Origin: Microtetraspora glauca
GTDB taxonomy: Bacteria > Actinomycetota > Actinomycetes > Streptosporangiales > Streptosporangiaceae
Reading direction: 5' to 3'
DNA length: 64,000 nucleotides
Assembly: GCA_001570385.1 (NCBI GenBank)
Contig: BBYL01000017.1
Location: 211,970-275,969 of the forward strand
Both the position numbers and the translations under genes were made by a program. The notes beneath the pieces are model-generated. The model was not told the origin of the DNA, made no database searches, and saw nothing but the letters and a program-made list of their open reading frames with translations. Below are positions 1 to 8,010 of the stretch, piece after piece. The first letter of the stretch is position 1; each line of letters starts with the position of its first letter.

Positions 1-197
1 TCCTCGCCCTCCAGGAGCACCTCACCGCCGTCCGGCTGCTCGAACCCGGCGAGGATGCGGAGCAGCGTGGTCTTCCCGCAGCCAGAAGGGCCGAGCAGCG
101 CGAAGAATTCGCCCTGCCGGATTTCCAGGCTGACCGAGTCGAGCGCGACGACGTCGCCGAAGCGCCGGCTCACGCCGTCGATGGAGATAAGTGTCAT
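1..197 (-). CDS. potA: Polyamine-type ABC transporter ATP-binding protein (partial)
   Basis: About the first 65 residues of an ABC ATPase are visible; the rest lies beyond the left edge. The Walker A motif GPSGCGKT is at residues 36-43, after a typical start (SIDGVSRRFGDVVALD), and the sequence runs on to the GFEQPDGGEVLLEGE stretch usual in PotA/FbpC-type proteins. It would hydrolyse ATP at the cytoplasmic face to power import. Its ATG overlaps the stop of the next permease gene upstream on the same strand by 4 bases (ATGA), so the genes are translationally coupled. The substrate is inferred from the two PotB/PotC-like permeases. Iron or other spermidine-family substrates cannot be excluded from this fragment. 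Confidence 0.85.
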   Translation of the reverse strand, partial: MTLISIDGVSRRFGDVVALDSVSLEIRQGEFFALLGPSGCGKTTLLRILAGFEQPDGGEVLLEGE

Positions 198-982
198 GAC
201 AGTGCCTCGGTGAGCTTGGTCATGCGCTGGGCCGCGATGACGACGGTGAAGCTCACCGCGAGCAGCAGGGTGGCCAGCGCGTTGATCTCGGGAGTGACGC
301 CGAACCGCACCATGGAGTAGATGACGATCGGCAGGGTCGGTTCTGTGGGCGCGGCGGTGAAGAAGGCGATCACGAACTCGTCGATGGACAGCGTGAACGC
401 CAGCAGGGCGCCCGCCAGGATGCCCGGGGCCAGGGTCGGCAGCGTGATCCGCATGAACGTCGTCACCGGGGTCGCGCCGAGGTCGCGGGACGCCTCCTCC
501 ATCGAGGTGTCGGCGTGGTTGAGCCGGGCCCGGACGACGGCCGTCACGAAGGCCATGCCGAACACGGTGTGCGCGATCAGCACCGAGTGCAGGCCGAGCG
601 TCATCTTGACCGCCGCGTAGAACACGAGGAGGCCGATCGCGAGGACCAGGTCGGGCAGGATCGCGGGCATCGTCGAGAGGGCGTCGACCAGGCGCGACTT
701 GTTGTAGCGGGCCAGGCCGACCGCGAGCAGCGTGCCCAGCACCGTGGAGAGCACCGTCGAGCCGAACGCCACGATCAGGGTGTTGATCAGACCTTCGCGG
801 ATCTTCTCGTTCCCGGCGAGCTGGCCGTACCAGCGCAGCGAGAAGCCGCCCCACGCGTACGGCGACTTGCTCTGGTTGAACGACATGAGAACGACGACCG
901 CGATCGGCACGTACAGGAAGACGTACGTCAGCCAGAAGGGCAGTCGCAGCCAGCCGTGTCCACGCTTCGCGTTTCTACGCAT
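194..982 (-). CDS. potC: ABC transporter permease, PotC-like
   Basis: This 262-residue integral membrane protein is one of two permeases of a spermidine/putrescine-type importer. Several hydrophobic segments are seen, the first at about residues 13-33. A typical binding-protein-dependent transport EAA loop (EEASRDLGATPVTTFMRIT) at residues 162-180 contacts the ATPase. Length and sequence fit the PotC side of the pair. The start lies inside the end of potB (8-base overlap) and the stop overlaps the potA start, so potB-potC-potA form one operon read leftward. No binding protein gene sits at this end of the operon; it may follow potA outside the window. Confidence 0.88.
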   Translation of the reverse strand: MRRNAKRGHGWLRLPFWLTYVFLYVPIAVVVLMSFNQSKSPYAWGGFSLRWYGQLAGNEKIREGLINTLIVAFGSTVLSTVLGTLLAVGLARYNKSRLVDALSTMPAILPDLVLAIGLLVFYAAVKMTLGLHSVLIAHTVFGMAFVTAVVRARLNHADTSMEEASRDLGATPVTTFMRITLPTLAPGILAGALLAFTLSIDEFVIAFFTAAPTEPTLPIVIYSMVRFGVTPEINALATLLLAVSFTVVIAAQRMTKLTEALS

Positions 983-1862
983 CCCGGCCCACCCTTCGGG
1001 TGGCCCATGCCTGGGCGAAGAGCAGGAGCACCAGTACTCCGATCACGGACAGGGCCAGCACCGAGCCGAACGGCCAGTCGCGAGCCTTGAGGAACTGGTC
1101 CCGGATCAGGTTCCCCACCATGATCCGGCGACCGCCGCCGAGCAGTTCGGGGATCACGAAGTTGCCCAGGCTCGGCACGAAGACGAAGACGCAGCCGGTC
1201 AGCACACCGGGCAGCGAGAGGGGCAGCGTCACCGACCAGAACGTCCTGATCGGGCGCGCGCCGAGGTTGGCCGACGCCTCACGGAGCTGCGGGTCCAGCC
1301 GCTCGATGGCCGAGTACAGCGGGAGGATCATCAACGGCAGGTACGCGTAGAGCAGGCCGGCGACGATGGCGCCGTCCGAGTAGAGGAGCTCCACCTTGCC
1401 GAGACCCAGCGCGTCCAGTCCGGAGTTGAGCAGGCCCTCGGAGTTCAGCAGCACGATCCAGGCGTACGTGCGGATCAGGAAGTTGGTCCAGAACGGCAGC
1501 ACGACGGCCACCAGCGCGATGACCTTCCACTTGGCGGGCAGCCGGGCGATCATGTACGCGGTCGGGTAGGCCAGCAGCAGAGCGAGGAGCGTCGTGATCG
1601 TGGCCAGCTTCACCGACCCGAAGACCACGTCGAGGTACAGATGGTCGATCAGCCGGGTGAAGTTCTCCCCCGTCGCCTCGTAGACGATTCCGCCGAACCT
1701 GCCGCGGCGGAACACCGTGTAGCTGAGCACGAGAGCGAGCGGGACCGCCAGGAAGACGATCAGGAAGCCGAAGCCCGGCCCCATGGTGACGAGTCGCCCG
1801 ATCACCCGTGCCCGTACGGTGGACTTCATGGTGCCGTCGCCGTAAAGGCGGGCACGCGACAT
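975..1862 (-). CDS. potB: ABC transporter permease, PotB-like
   Basis: This 295-residue permease is the first visible gene of the leftward polyamine-type import operon. It has an N-terminal membrane segment at about residues 28-50, a long periplasm-facing loop, then further membrane helices. The EAA loop is near residues 200-220 (LREASANLGARPIRTFW). I chose the ATG at 1862, preceded by a purine-rich GGAAGGAAG stretch about 12 bases upstream. An in-frame ATG at 1829 (MKSTVRAR) is an alternative and would remove 11 residues. It pairs with PotC to form the channel. Family assignment is solid; the transported amine is inferred. Confidence 0.87.
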   Translation of the reverse strand: MSRARLYGDGTMKSTVRARVIGRLVTMGPGFGFLIVFLAVPLALVLSYTVFRRGRFGGIVYEATGENFTRLIDHLYLDVVFGSVKLATITTLLALLLAYPTAYMIARLPAKWKVIALVAVVLPFWTNFLIRTYAWIVLLNSEGLLNSGLDALGLGKVELLYSDGAIVAGLLYAYLPLMILPLYSAIERLDPQLREASANLGARPIRTFWSVTLPLSLPGVLTGCVFVFVPSLGNFVIPELLGGGRRIMVGNLIRDQFLKARDWPFGSVLALSVIGVLVLLLFAQAWATRRVGRDA

Positions 1863-1967
1863 GACATGCGAGAGCTTCCTTCCGGTGGGGAGCTTAGAGT
1901 GTTGCAGGATAAGTCAACTTAGACAAGACTTTCTTCGGCATTGTGAGCATTGGCGATACAAGCCTTA

Positions 1968-1983
1968 TTGAATCGAGATTCAA
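1968..1983. promoter_or_regulatory. Palindrome before the aminosugar kinase-like gene
   Basis: TTGAATC-GA-GATTCAA is a perfect inverted repeat with 7-base arms, ending 3 bases before the ATG at 1987. Its place, between two divergent transcription units and almost touching the start codon, suits a repressor operator. No regulator gene is adjacent, so the binding protein is unknown. Confidence 0.45.
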
Positions 1984-1986
1984 CAG

Positions 1987-3189
1987 ATGCAGGTGGAAAC
2001 ACGGCACTGGCCAACCCTTCACGAGAAACCGGACGGTTCTCTCACGTTGGCCGTCGGAGAGGGCGTCACCGGAGCCGTCGTCCGGGCGCTCGCGGAGGGC
2101 GTCACGCCGCCGCGCCCTTTCTCCGTCCGCGCGTTCCGCCCGCTGCCCCCGCCGCCTCCCGGCGAGCGCGCGATCACGGTCGACCAGACCAATCATTCGG
2201 TGATCGCGGGCGAGAGCGTGGTCGTCAAATGGTTCCCCCGCCCCTCCCGCGCGCCGCATCCTGCGCCTGATCTGCTGGCGCACCTGTCCGGCTTCTCCCG
2301 CACGGCCACGCCGTACGCCGCCGTCTACTGGGAGGACGCGCTGGTCGCGCTGATCACCGCGTACCTGCCCGAGGCCAGGGACGGCTGGGAATGGTGCGTG
2401 GACGAGGCCGAGGCCGGCCGGACCGCCTTCGCCGCCGAGCTGGGCGGTCTCGCCGCCGATCTGCACCTCGCCATGGCGACCCCGTCCCCCGTCTTCCCCG
2501 ATCCGGTACGGCTCGCCCGCGCCGTACCGGAACAGGACCCGGAACAGGACCCGGAACAGGACCCGACACACGGCTCGACGGGCGGCGCGGCGAGCGCCGC
2601 GGGGGCATGGGCGGCGCGGGCCGAGGAGGCGCTGCGCGACGCGCTCACGCTCACCGACGGCGAGGACGGGGCGTGGCTGGCCTCGCGGGCCGAGGCGCTG
2701 CGGCACGAGCTCGCCCCTCTGGCGACGGCGGGCGCGACCCCGCTGATCCGCATCCACGGAGACCTGCACGTCGGCCAGATCCTTCGATGGCGCGACGGCT
2801 ACGCGGTGGTCGACTTCGACGGGAACCCGACGGTGTCGGGCTCGGCACCGGGCGGCGGCGCCTTCCAGCCGGCGGCCCGCGACCTCGCCCAGCTCACCAC
2901 GAGCGTCGATCACGTCGGCCAGGTGGCGATCCTCCGCAGGAACGCCGATCCCGACCGGATCGCGGAGTGGGTCGCGGCGTCACGGGCCGCGATCGAAGGC
3001 GCGTACGCCGCCGGTCTCGCGGACGCGGGGCGTGCCGACCTGCTCGACCGGTCGTTGATCAGGCCGTTCGAGATCGAGCAGGAATGCCGGGAACTGATCT
3101 ACGCGGCCCGGCACCTGCCGCGCTGGCGCTACGCCCCCATGGGCGTGCTCCGGACCTGGTTCGGCGCCGGGCCCGCCTTTACGAAGTAA
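1987..3189 (+). CDS. Phosphotransferase, glucosamine/malto-kinase-like
   Basis: This 400-residue protein has the fold signatures of the aminoglycoside-phosphotransferase/maltokinase group. An N-terminal lobe carries a Lys in VVVKWF (about residue 80). The catalytic loop IHGDLHVGQ is near residues 256-264 and the metal-binding VVDFDGNP near 273-280. Actinobacterial glucosamine kinases belong to this branch, and some are known beside SIS-domain genes, as here. Glucosamine kinase is therefore my preferred role (ATP + glucosamine to glucosamine-6-phosphate), with maltokinase as the alternative. Three exact 12-base repeats insert PEQD units around residue 182. The ATG has no clear ribosome site; a GTG two codons on is possible. 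Confidence 0.6.
   Translation: MQVETRHWPTLHEKPDGSLTLAVGEGVTGAVVRALAEGVTPPRPFSVRAFRPLPPPPPGERAITVDQTNHSVIAGESVVVKWFPRPSRAPHPAPDLLAHLSGFSRTATPYAAVYWEDALVALITAYLPEARDGWEWCVDEAEAGRTAFAAELGGLAADLHLAMATPSPVFPDPVRLARAVPEQDPEQDPEQDPTHGSTGGAASAAGAWAARAEEALRDALTLTDGEDGAWLASRAEALRHELAPLATAGATPLIRIHGDLHVGQILRWRDGYAVVDFDGNPTVSGSAPGGGAFQPAARDLAQLTTSVDHVGQVAILRRNADPDRIAEWVAASRAAIEGAYAAGLADAGRADLLDRSLIRPFEIEQECRELIYAARHLPRWRYAPMGVLRTWFGAGPAFTK
2529..2564 (+). repeat. Three tandem 12-base repeats inside a gene
   Basis: GGAACAGGACCC occurs three times head to tail, in frame, encoding an acidic Pro-rich PEQD linker between the two lobes of the kinase-like protein. The exact copies suggest recent slippage, and the number may vary between strains. 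Confidence 0.9.
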
Positions 3190-3223
3190 GAAACACGCAG
3201 CACACAGATAGAAGAGGTGGATT

Positions 3224-4174
3224 GTGGACGCGGGGCTGTTCGAGGCCGACCTGCTGGCCAAGCCGGAGGCGCTGGGCGCGCTGGCGGAGGCGCTGGAGGC
3301 CGGTGACCCGTTCGAGGGCCTGCCCGAGCGGATCGACCGGGTGGTCTTCCTCGGTATGGGCAGCTCCCGGTACGCCGCGGGGGTCGCCGCGTCGCGGCTG
3401 CGCGCGGCCGGAGTCGACGCCGTGGCCGAGTACGCCTCCGCCGCGCACACCGTTCCCGGGCCGGGGACGCTGGTGGTGGCGATCTCCGCGACCGGCGGCA
3501 GCAGGGAGACGCTCGACGCGCTCGCCCGCTACACCGGGACGTCGAACGTGGTGGCCATGACCAACAAGCCGGGCTCCGCGGTGACCGAGGGTGCCGGTCT
3601 GGTCGTTCCCATGCTCGCGGGTGAGGAGCGTGGCGGCGTCGCATGCCGTACGTTCCAGCACACCCTCGCCCTGCTGCTCACTCTGAACTCCCGGCTCACG
3701 GGCGGCGGCGACGTCCCCGCGCTCGTCCGCCGTACGGCGGAGGCCACCGCGGACCTGCTCGACCGGCGCGGCGAGTGGCTGAAGGGGGTCTCGGACCTGC
3801 TCGACGGGCCGCACGGCGTCTACACCGTCGCCCCCGCCGAGCGGCTCTCATCGGCGGAGCAGTCGGCGCTGATGTTCCGCGAAGGGCCGCGCCGCCAGGC
3901 GGACGCCTGCGAGACCGGCGACTGGGCGCACGTCGACGTCTATCTCACCAAGACCTACGACTACCGGGCGCTGGTGTTCCCCGGCTCGCGGTACGACGAG
4001 CAGGCCATGGAGTGGATCCGCCAGCGCGGCTCGACCGTCCTCACGGTGGGCGGCGAGCTGGACGGCCAGGCCGGGTCGCTGCGCTACCGGCACGACGACG
4101 ACCCCGACGTCGCCCTGCTCACCGAGACCCTGGTCGCCGAACTCGTCGCCGCCTCCTGGTGGGCCCGGGTCTAG
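3224..4174 (+). CDS. SIS-domain sugar isomerase/deaminase-like protein
   Basis: This 316-residue protein has two SIS (sugar isomerase) halves. The first shows VVFLGMGSSRYAAGVAASRLRAAG and then VVAISATGGSRETLDAL; the second starts near DGPHGVYTVAP. It resembles the isomerase half of GlmS and AgaS-type deaminases but lacks the N-terminal glutaminase domain, so it probably acts on a phosphorylated aminosugar, interconverting or deaminating it. The GTG start at 3224 is supported by AGAGGTGG just upstream. It follows the kinase-like gene by 34 bases on the same strand, so the two probably work in sequence: phosphorylation, then isomerisation. The exact reaction cannot be read from the sequence. 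Confidence 0.75.
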   Translation: MDAGLFEADLLAKPEALGALAEALEAGDPFEGLPERIDRVVFLGMGSSRYAAGVAASRLRAAGVDAVAEYASAAHTVPGPGTLVVAISATGGSRETLDALARYTGTSNVVAMTNKPGSAVTEGAGLVVPMLAGEERGGVACRTFQHTLALLLTLNSRLTGGGDVPALVRRTAEATADLLDRRGEWLKGVSDLLDGPHGVYTVAPAERLSSAEQSALMFREGPRRQADACETGDWAHVDVYLTKTYDYRALVFPGSRYDEQAMEWIRQRGSTVLTVGGELDGQAGSLRYRHDDDPDVALLTETLVAELVAASWWARV

Positions 4175-4191
4175 GCACCACGGGATTTCAC

Positions 4192-4212
4192 CGATCACCC
4201 CTGGGGTGATCG
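4192..4212. promoter_or_regulatory. 21-base perfect palindrome (terminator or operator)
   Basis: CGATCACCCC-T-GGGGTGATCG is perfectly symmetrical over 21 bases, 18 bases after the SIS stop and about 100 bases before the protease start. There is no T-run after it, so it is not a classic intrinsic terminator. It could be a hairpin at the transcript end or an operator for the protease gene. Confidence 0.45.
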
Positions 4213-4313
4213 AGCGCCCACCGGCACGACCGGCCGTCGCGCGAAAAGAGCGGAAAAGGCATGGTGCTGCATGGTACATAGGTGATCCAATTCCCCGACC
4301 GGGAGTGAACACC

Positions 4314-6155
4314 GTGGTCAACACGATGCGCGCCGGGCTCTCCCTCGCCATGCTCGCCGGCTTCTTCGCGGTGGCGGCCGCCCAGCTGGCGGCCGCCGTC
4401 GCGCTCGCTTTCTGGCTGTCCACGGTCATCGCCGGCGCCATCGCGGTGAAGCTGGTCTGGTCGTGCTTCGCCGGTGCCGTCCTGGCCGTCGGCCGGGGAA
4501 CGTGGAAGGCGATCCGCTCGCGCCCCGAGGCGCCCGCCGGTCTCCTGCTCACTCCGGGAAACGCGCCCGTCCTTTGGGCGACCGTACGTGAGCTGGCGGC
4601 CGAGGCGGGCACCCGGGCGCCGGACGAGATCTGGTTGATCCCCGAGGTCAACGCGGCCGTGCAGGAGGAGTCGCGGCTGCTCGGCCTGGTCGGCGGACGG
4701 CGCCGCCTCTGCCTCGGCCTGCCGCTGCTGCACACGATGACGGTCGCCCAGGTGCGCGCCGTACTCGCGCACGAGCTCGGCCACTACTCCGGGAAGCACA
4801 CGCGGCTGTCCGCACCGGCCTACCGGGGGCGGCTCGTGATCGCGCACACGCTGCGCCAGATCGGTCCGTACAACCCGGCCGGATGGATCTTCAAGGGGTA
4901 CGCCCGGCTCTACCTGCTGGCCGACAACGCGGTGTCCCGGCGGCAGGAGTTCGAGGCGGACCGGGTCTCCGCCGGAGTCGCGGGGGTGGACGCCGCCGCG
5001 AGCGCGCTACACGAGATCCGCGTCCTGGACGCGGCGTGGAGTTTCTTCCTGGACCGGTACGTCGAGCTCGGCTGGGAGTCGGGCTTCGCACCCGACGACC
5101 TGTTCGCCGGGTTCGGCGCGCTCGTCGCCGCCCGCAGGGGTGAGCTGGACGAACTGCGCGGGAGCACGCCCGAGGAGCGCGGCTCACGATGGGACACGCA
5201 CCCCCCGCTGAACGAGCGAATCTCCGCCATCCGCGCCCTGCCCCGCACGTCGACCAGGCCCGACGAACGGCCCGCCGCCGTACTGGTCCCCGATCTGACC
5301 GAGGCCGGGCGGGCGCTGCAGGGAGAGGTGGTCGCGACCGGCGAGCGCACTGTGCTCCCGTGGCCGCAGTTCACCGCGGCGACGCTCGGCGCCATGGTCC
5401 AGCGCGAGGCCGACGCGGTCTTCCGCACCGTCGCGCGGACCACCGGCCGTCCCGAGGTCGGGCTGGCCGACGTGCTCGACCTGATCGCCTCGGACCGGCT
5501 CACCGAGATCGCCCAGCCGTTCTTCCCCACGGCCACGCGACGGGAGGTCGGCGCGCTGTTCGCCGGGCCCCTGGAGACCATGCTGCGGCTGGCCGCGCTC
5601 CGGTCCGGCGTCGCGGGATGGCGCCACTCGTGGAGCGGATCCGCCGAGTTCGTCGGCATGGACGGGACCCCGGTCGCCCTGGAGGAGATCGCCAGGACCG
5701 CCGTCTCCCCCGGCGGCCTCGACAAGGCCTGGGCGGAGCTGGACCGGCTCGGCATCGACGCCCAGCGGGCCGCGCCGGCCGAGCGGGCGCCGACCACGTT
5801 CGGATCGCAGGTCCTCGGCGGCCTGGCCAACGTCAAGGTGCAGGGCACGGAGTACGACCTGGTCGTGCTGAGCACGGGACTCGTCCTCGTCGCGGGCCCC
5901 GGCACGTCGGACCAGGGCAGGCAGAGGATGCGGGAGCTCGTCGGATCGACACCGGCGGCGAAGCTCGCCGAGTGGTACCGCTTCGTGCCCTACGAGGAGA
6001 TCACCTCGGCGAGGGTGAGCAAGGAGATCCCGCTGCGGGCCGAGCTGACGCTCCACGGCGGCGCGGTCGTGCCGCTGGAGGAGAAGTGGACCAGCGAGGA
6101 ACTCGACAAGGGCAGCCGTGACCGGCTCGTCCGCGTACTCGGCGAGATCGGTTGA
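4314..6155 (+). CDS. M48-family membrane zinc metalloprotease
   Basis: This protein of about 613 residues begins with two hydrophobic helices (RAGLSLAMLAGFFAVAAAQL and AFWLSTVIAGAIAVKLV). It then carries the M48 zinc motif HELGH at residues 153-157 and the third-ligand region RRQEFEADR near residues 208-216, as in HtpX/Ste24-like proteases. It should be a membrane protein with its active site at the cytoplasmic side, degrading or processing membrane proteins. The C-terminal 250 residues after the catalytic domain are not a domain I recognise. I chose GTG 4314, with GGGAG 8 bases upstream; GTG 4305 and ATG 4326 are alternatives. Confidence 0.82.
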   Translation: MVNTMRAGLSLAMLAGFFAVAAAQLAAAVALAFWLSTVIAGAIAVKLVWSCFAGAVLAVGRGTWKAIRSRPEAPAGLLLTPGNAPVLWATVRELAAEAGTRAPDEIWLIPEVNAAVQEESRLLGLVGGRRRLCLGLPLLHTMTVAQVRAVLAHELGHYSGKHTRLSAPAYRGRLVIAHTLRQIGPYNPAGWIFKGYARLYLLADNAVSRRQEFEADRVSAGVAGVDAAASALHEIRVLDAAWSFFLDRYVELGWESGFAPDDLFAGFGALVAARRGELDELRGSTPEERGSRWDTHPPLNERISAIRALPRTSTRPDERPAAVLVPDLTEAGRALQGEVVATGERTVLPWPQFTAATLGAMVQREADAVFRTVARTTGRPEVGLADVLDLIASDRLTEIAQPFFPTATRREVGALFAGPLETMLRLAALRSGVAGWRHSWSGSAEFVGMDGTPVALEEIARTAVSPGGLDKAWAELDRLGIDAQRAAPAERAPTTFGSQVLGGLANVKVQGTEYDLVVLSTGLVLVAGPGTSDQGRQRMRELVGSTPAAKLAEWYRFVPYEEITSARVSKEIPLRAELTLHGGAVVPLEEKWTSEELDKGSRDRLVRVLGEIG

Positions 6156-6442
6156 CGGCCGGCGTTCCCGGAGGTTCCCCAGGGTTACCGGAGGCGTGGG
6201 TCGGCGACGACGGTGAAGGTGCGACCACGACGACGATCATGATGACGGTGACGGAGCGTGACCAGGGGGCCGGAACGGGCGGCGCGACATCCGGATCCGC
6301 ATGGTCCGCTCCACCGCGAATGTCCCCTGGCGTGCGCTCGATCAGGAAGCCAGATGCCCAGCTTCCAGGTGAAGGTTCCCTAGCGTGGCCTCATCGGAAA
6401 TCCGGATGCGCCGGACCTCGTTCGCCTGAGAAGGTTCCGTGC

Positions 6443-6904
6443 GTGACCCTCGATGATGTCGTCCTCCGCCGGGCGACCGCCTCCGACGCGTTCGCGGCGG
6501 CCGACGTGTGGCTGCGCTCGTACACCGCGGCCCTGCCGACGGTGCGCCGGGCGCACACCGACGACGAGGTCCGGGCCCATTTCCGCGATGTGGTCGTGCC
6601 CGCGCGCGAGACCTGGGTCGCGGAGCTCGACGGCTCCCTGATCGGGGTGATGGTGCTCGCCGACGGCCTGCTCAGCCAGCTCTACCTCGACCCGGGCTGG
6701 CGCGGCCGGGGCCTCGGCGACCGGTTCGTCGCGCTGGCGAAGGAACGCGGCCCGGACGGGCTGGAGTTGTGGACGTTCCAGGTCAACGGCCCGGCGCGGC
6801 GGTTCTACGAGCGCCACGGCTTCGTCGCGCTCGCGTACACCGACGGGCACGACAACGAGGAGAACGAGCCGGACATCCGCTATGTGTGGCGGCCCGATAG
6901 CTGA
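6443..6904 (+). CDS. GNAT-family N-acetyltransferase
   Basis: This compact 153-residue protein has the GNAT pattern: a start strand (DVVLRRATASDAFAAADVW), the acetyl-CoA-binding turn in LDPGWRGRGLGDRF near residues 84-98, and a C-terminal ARRFYERHGF segment near residues 117-126. It transfers an acetyl group from acetyl-CoA to an unknown small molecule or peptide amine. The GTG start is supported by GAGAAGG 8 bases upstream. The 287 bases before it hold no gene that I can support. It converges with the small gene at 6928. The substrate cannot be predicted. Confidence 0.8.
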   Translation: MTLDDVVLRRATASDAFAAADVWLRSYTAALPTVRRAHTDDEVRAHFRDVVVPARETWVAELDGSLIGVMVLADGLLSQLYLDPGWRGRGLGDRFVALAKERGPDGLELWTFQVNGPARRFYERHGFVALAYTDGHDNEENEPDIRYVWRPDS

Positions 6905-6916
6905 GCCGCGGGCTCA
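6902..6916. terminator. Short hairpin between convergent genes
   Basis: TGAGCC-GCG-GGCTCA forms a 6-base stem starting at the acetyltransferase stop. It has no T-run. It is a weak candidate for a shared transcript end between the two convergent genes. Confidence 0.3.
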
Positions 6917-6927
6917 CCCGGCGACGT

Positions 6928-7176
6928 TCAGCGGTGCCAGCCGAGCCGGGAGGCGGCGTCGTCGGGGACGTACCCATCCGATCCGCCCTCGCCGATCCAC
7001 AGGATGTCGTCGTACTCGGCGACCGGGCCGAGGGCATAGCTCATCGGCAGCCGGGGCTGGACCGCGAATCGGATCTCCAGCTCGGGGTCGAACCGTTCCA
7101 GGGCCTCGATGAGATCGGCCACGGTCTCGATGCCGGTCCCGCTGCGTCGGCTCCTGCCACGCCTGTGCCTGCCCAT
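6928..7176 (-). CDS. Small conserved hypothetical protein
   Basis: This 82-residue protein has a basic N-terminus (MGRHRRGRSRRSG) followed by a conserved-looking core, IETVADLIEALERFDPELEI, then RFAVQPRLPMSYALGPV. It ends with an acidic, aromatic part that reads YDDILWIGEGGSDGYVP. It has no signal peptide or membrane helix. The core resembles small actinobacterial proteins of unknown function that occur singly. The ATG at 7176 follows a GGAG about 9 bases upstream. It stands alone between an acetyltransferase and an NAD(P)-binding protein, so context does not suggest a role. Confidence 0.65.
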   Translation of the reverse strand: MGRHRRGRSRRSGTGIETVADLIEALERFDPELEIRFAVQPRLPMSYALGPVAEYDDILWIGEGGSDGYVPDDAASRLGWHR

Positions 7177-7285
7177 GGGTGCTTCTCCGTGCTTCGGATG
7201 ACCGGGGGTACGCCGAACTTCTACGGAGCGTAACCCAGTGACATCTGAACGCAACAGATCCTTGACTTGTGGATCACCCTGACGC

Positions 7286-7909
7286 TCAGTAGGCGACGCC
7301 CATGACCTTCCGATAGGTCTCGGGCGCGGCGATGACCCGCAGGACGTACCCGGCCAGGTCCTCACGCGAGATGGACACGCCTCCCCGGACTGAGTCCTCC
7401 ACCGCCGTCCGGTACGTCCCGGTCGCCGGGGCGTCGGTCAGCCGTGGCGGCTGGACGACCGTCCAGTCGAGGTCGCGGCCGCGCAACTCCCGCTCGAACA
7501 GCCGGGCGTCGCGGTGCCCGTGCCGGAGAAACGTGTTGTGCAGCACCAGCTTGAGCAGCCGCTGCCGCACCGTGTCCGCGGGCTGGTTGCCGAGCGCGTT
7601 GGTCACCGCCACCAGACGCCGGACACCCTGCCGCGCCATGGCCCGGGCGACGTTCCCGCCTCCGAGCGAGTAGAGCCGGGTGGGGCCGCCCCCGCTGGGT
7701 CCGGCCAGGAACACCACCGCGTCCGCCGCGCCGACGGTGAGGGTCTCCGGCTCCAGGACGTCTCCCTGGCGTACGGTCAGCCGCGGGTGGCGCTCGGCGA
7801 CCGCCTCGGGTCGCCGTGCCACCACCTCGACGTCGTGACCCTGCGCGAGCGCGAGCCGTACCAGGTGGGCGCCCGTGCCGCGGGTCCCCCCGAAGACCGT
7901 GATCTTCAT
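7286..7909 (-). CDS. NAD(P)H-binding SDR-like protein
   Basis: This 207-residue single-domain Rossmann protein has the nucleotide-binding motif GGTRGTG at residues 6-12, then VEVVARRPE after strand 2. The middle (DAVVFLAGP, LVAVTNALG) and the end (DLDWTVVQPPRLTD) match atypical short SDRs such as NmrA/flavin-reductase-like proteins. It probably binds NAD(P) and acts as a reductase or a redox sensor; the YxxxK catalytic pair is not evident. ATG 7909 is chosen because GAGGTG lies 6 bases upstream; ATG 7915 falls inside that site. It is divergent from a TetR gene with a shared operator, and is the likely target of that regulator. Confidence 0.75.
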   Translation of the reverse strand: MKITVFGGTRGTGAHLVRLALAQGHDVEVVARRPEAVAERHPRLTVRQGDVLEPETLTVGAADAVVFLAGPSGGGPTRLYSLGGGNVARAMARQGVRRLVAVTNALGNQPADTVRQRLLKLVLHNTFLRHGHRDARLFERELRGRDLDWTVVQPPRLTDAPATGTYRTAVEDSVRGGVSISREDLAGYVLRVIAAPETYRKVMGVAY

Positions 7910-7936
7910 GTCCATCACCTCATGGCGGGTTCGATG

Positions 7937-7952
7937 GTGAGTGTGCACTCAC
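7937..7952. promoter_or_regulatory. TetR-type operator between divergent genes
   Basis: GTGAGTG-TG-CACTCAC is a perfect inverted repeat with 7-base arms, 28 bases upstream of the SDR-like gene start and 59 bases before the TetR start. This is the form and place of a TetR autoregulatory operator that also controls the neighbour. Confidence 0.65.
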
Positions 7953-8010
7953 TTACCATTATGGTGGCAGCGCGTTCCACACTGTCAAAGAGAGAGGCCC
8001 GGGCCCCCAC

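Noticed and set aside
6156..6442. An N-terminal extension of the GNAT gene.
   Set aside because: The in-frame stretch has no family similarity, and GAGAAGG before GTG 6443 fixes the likely start.
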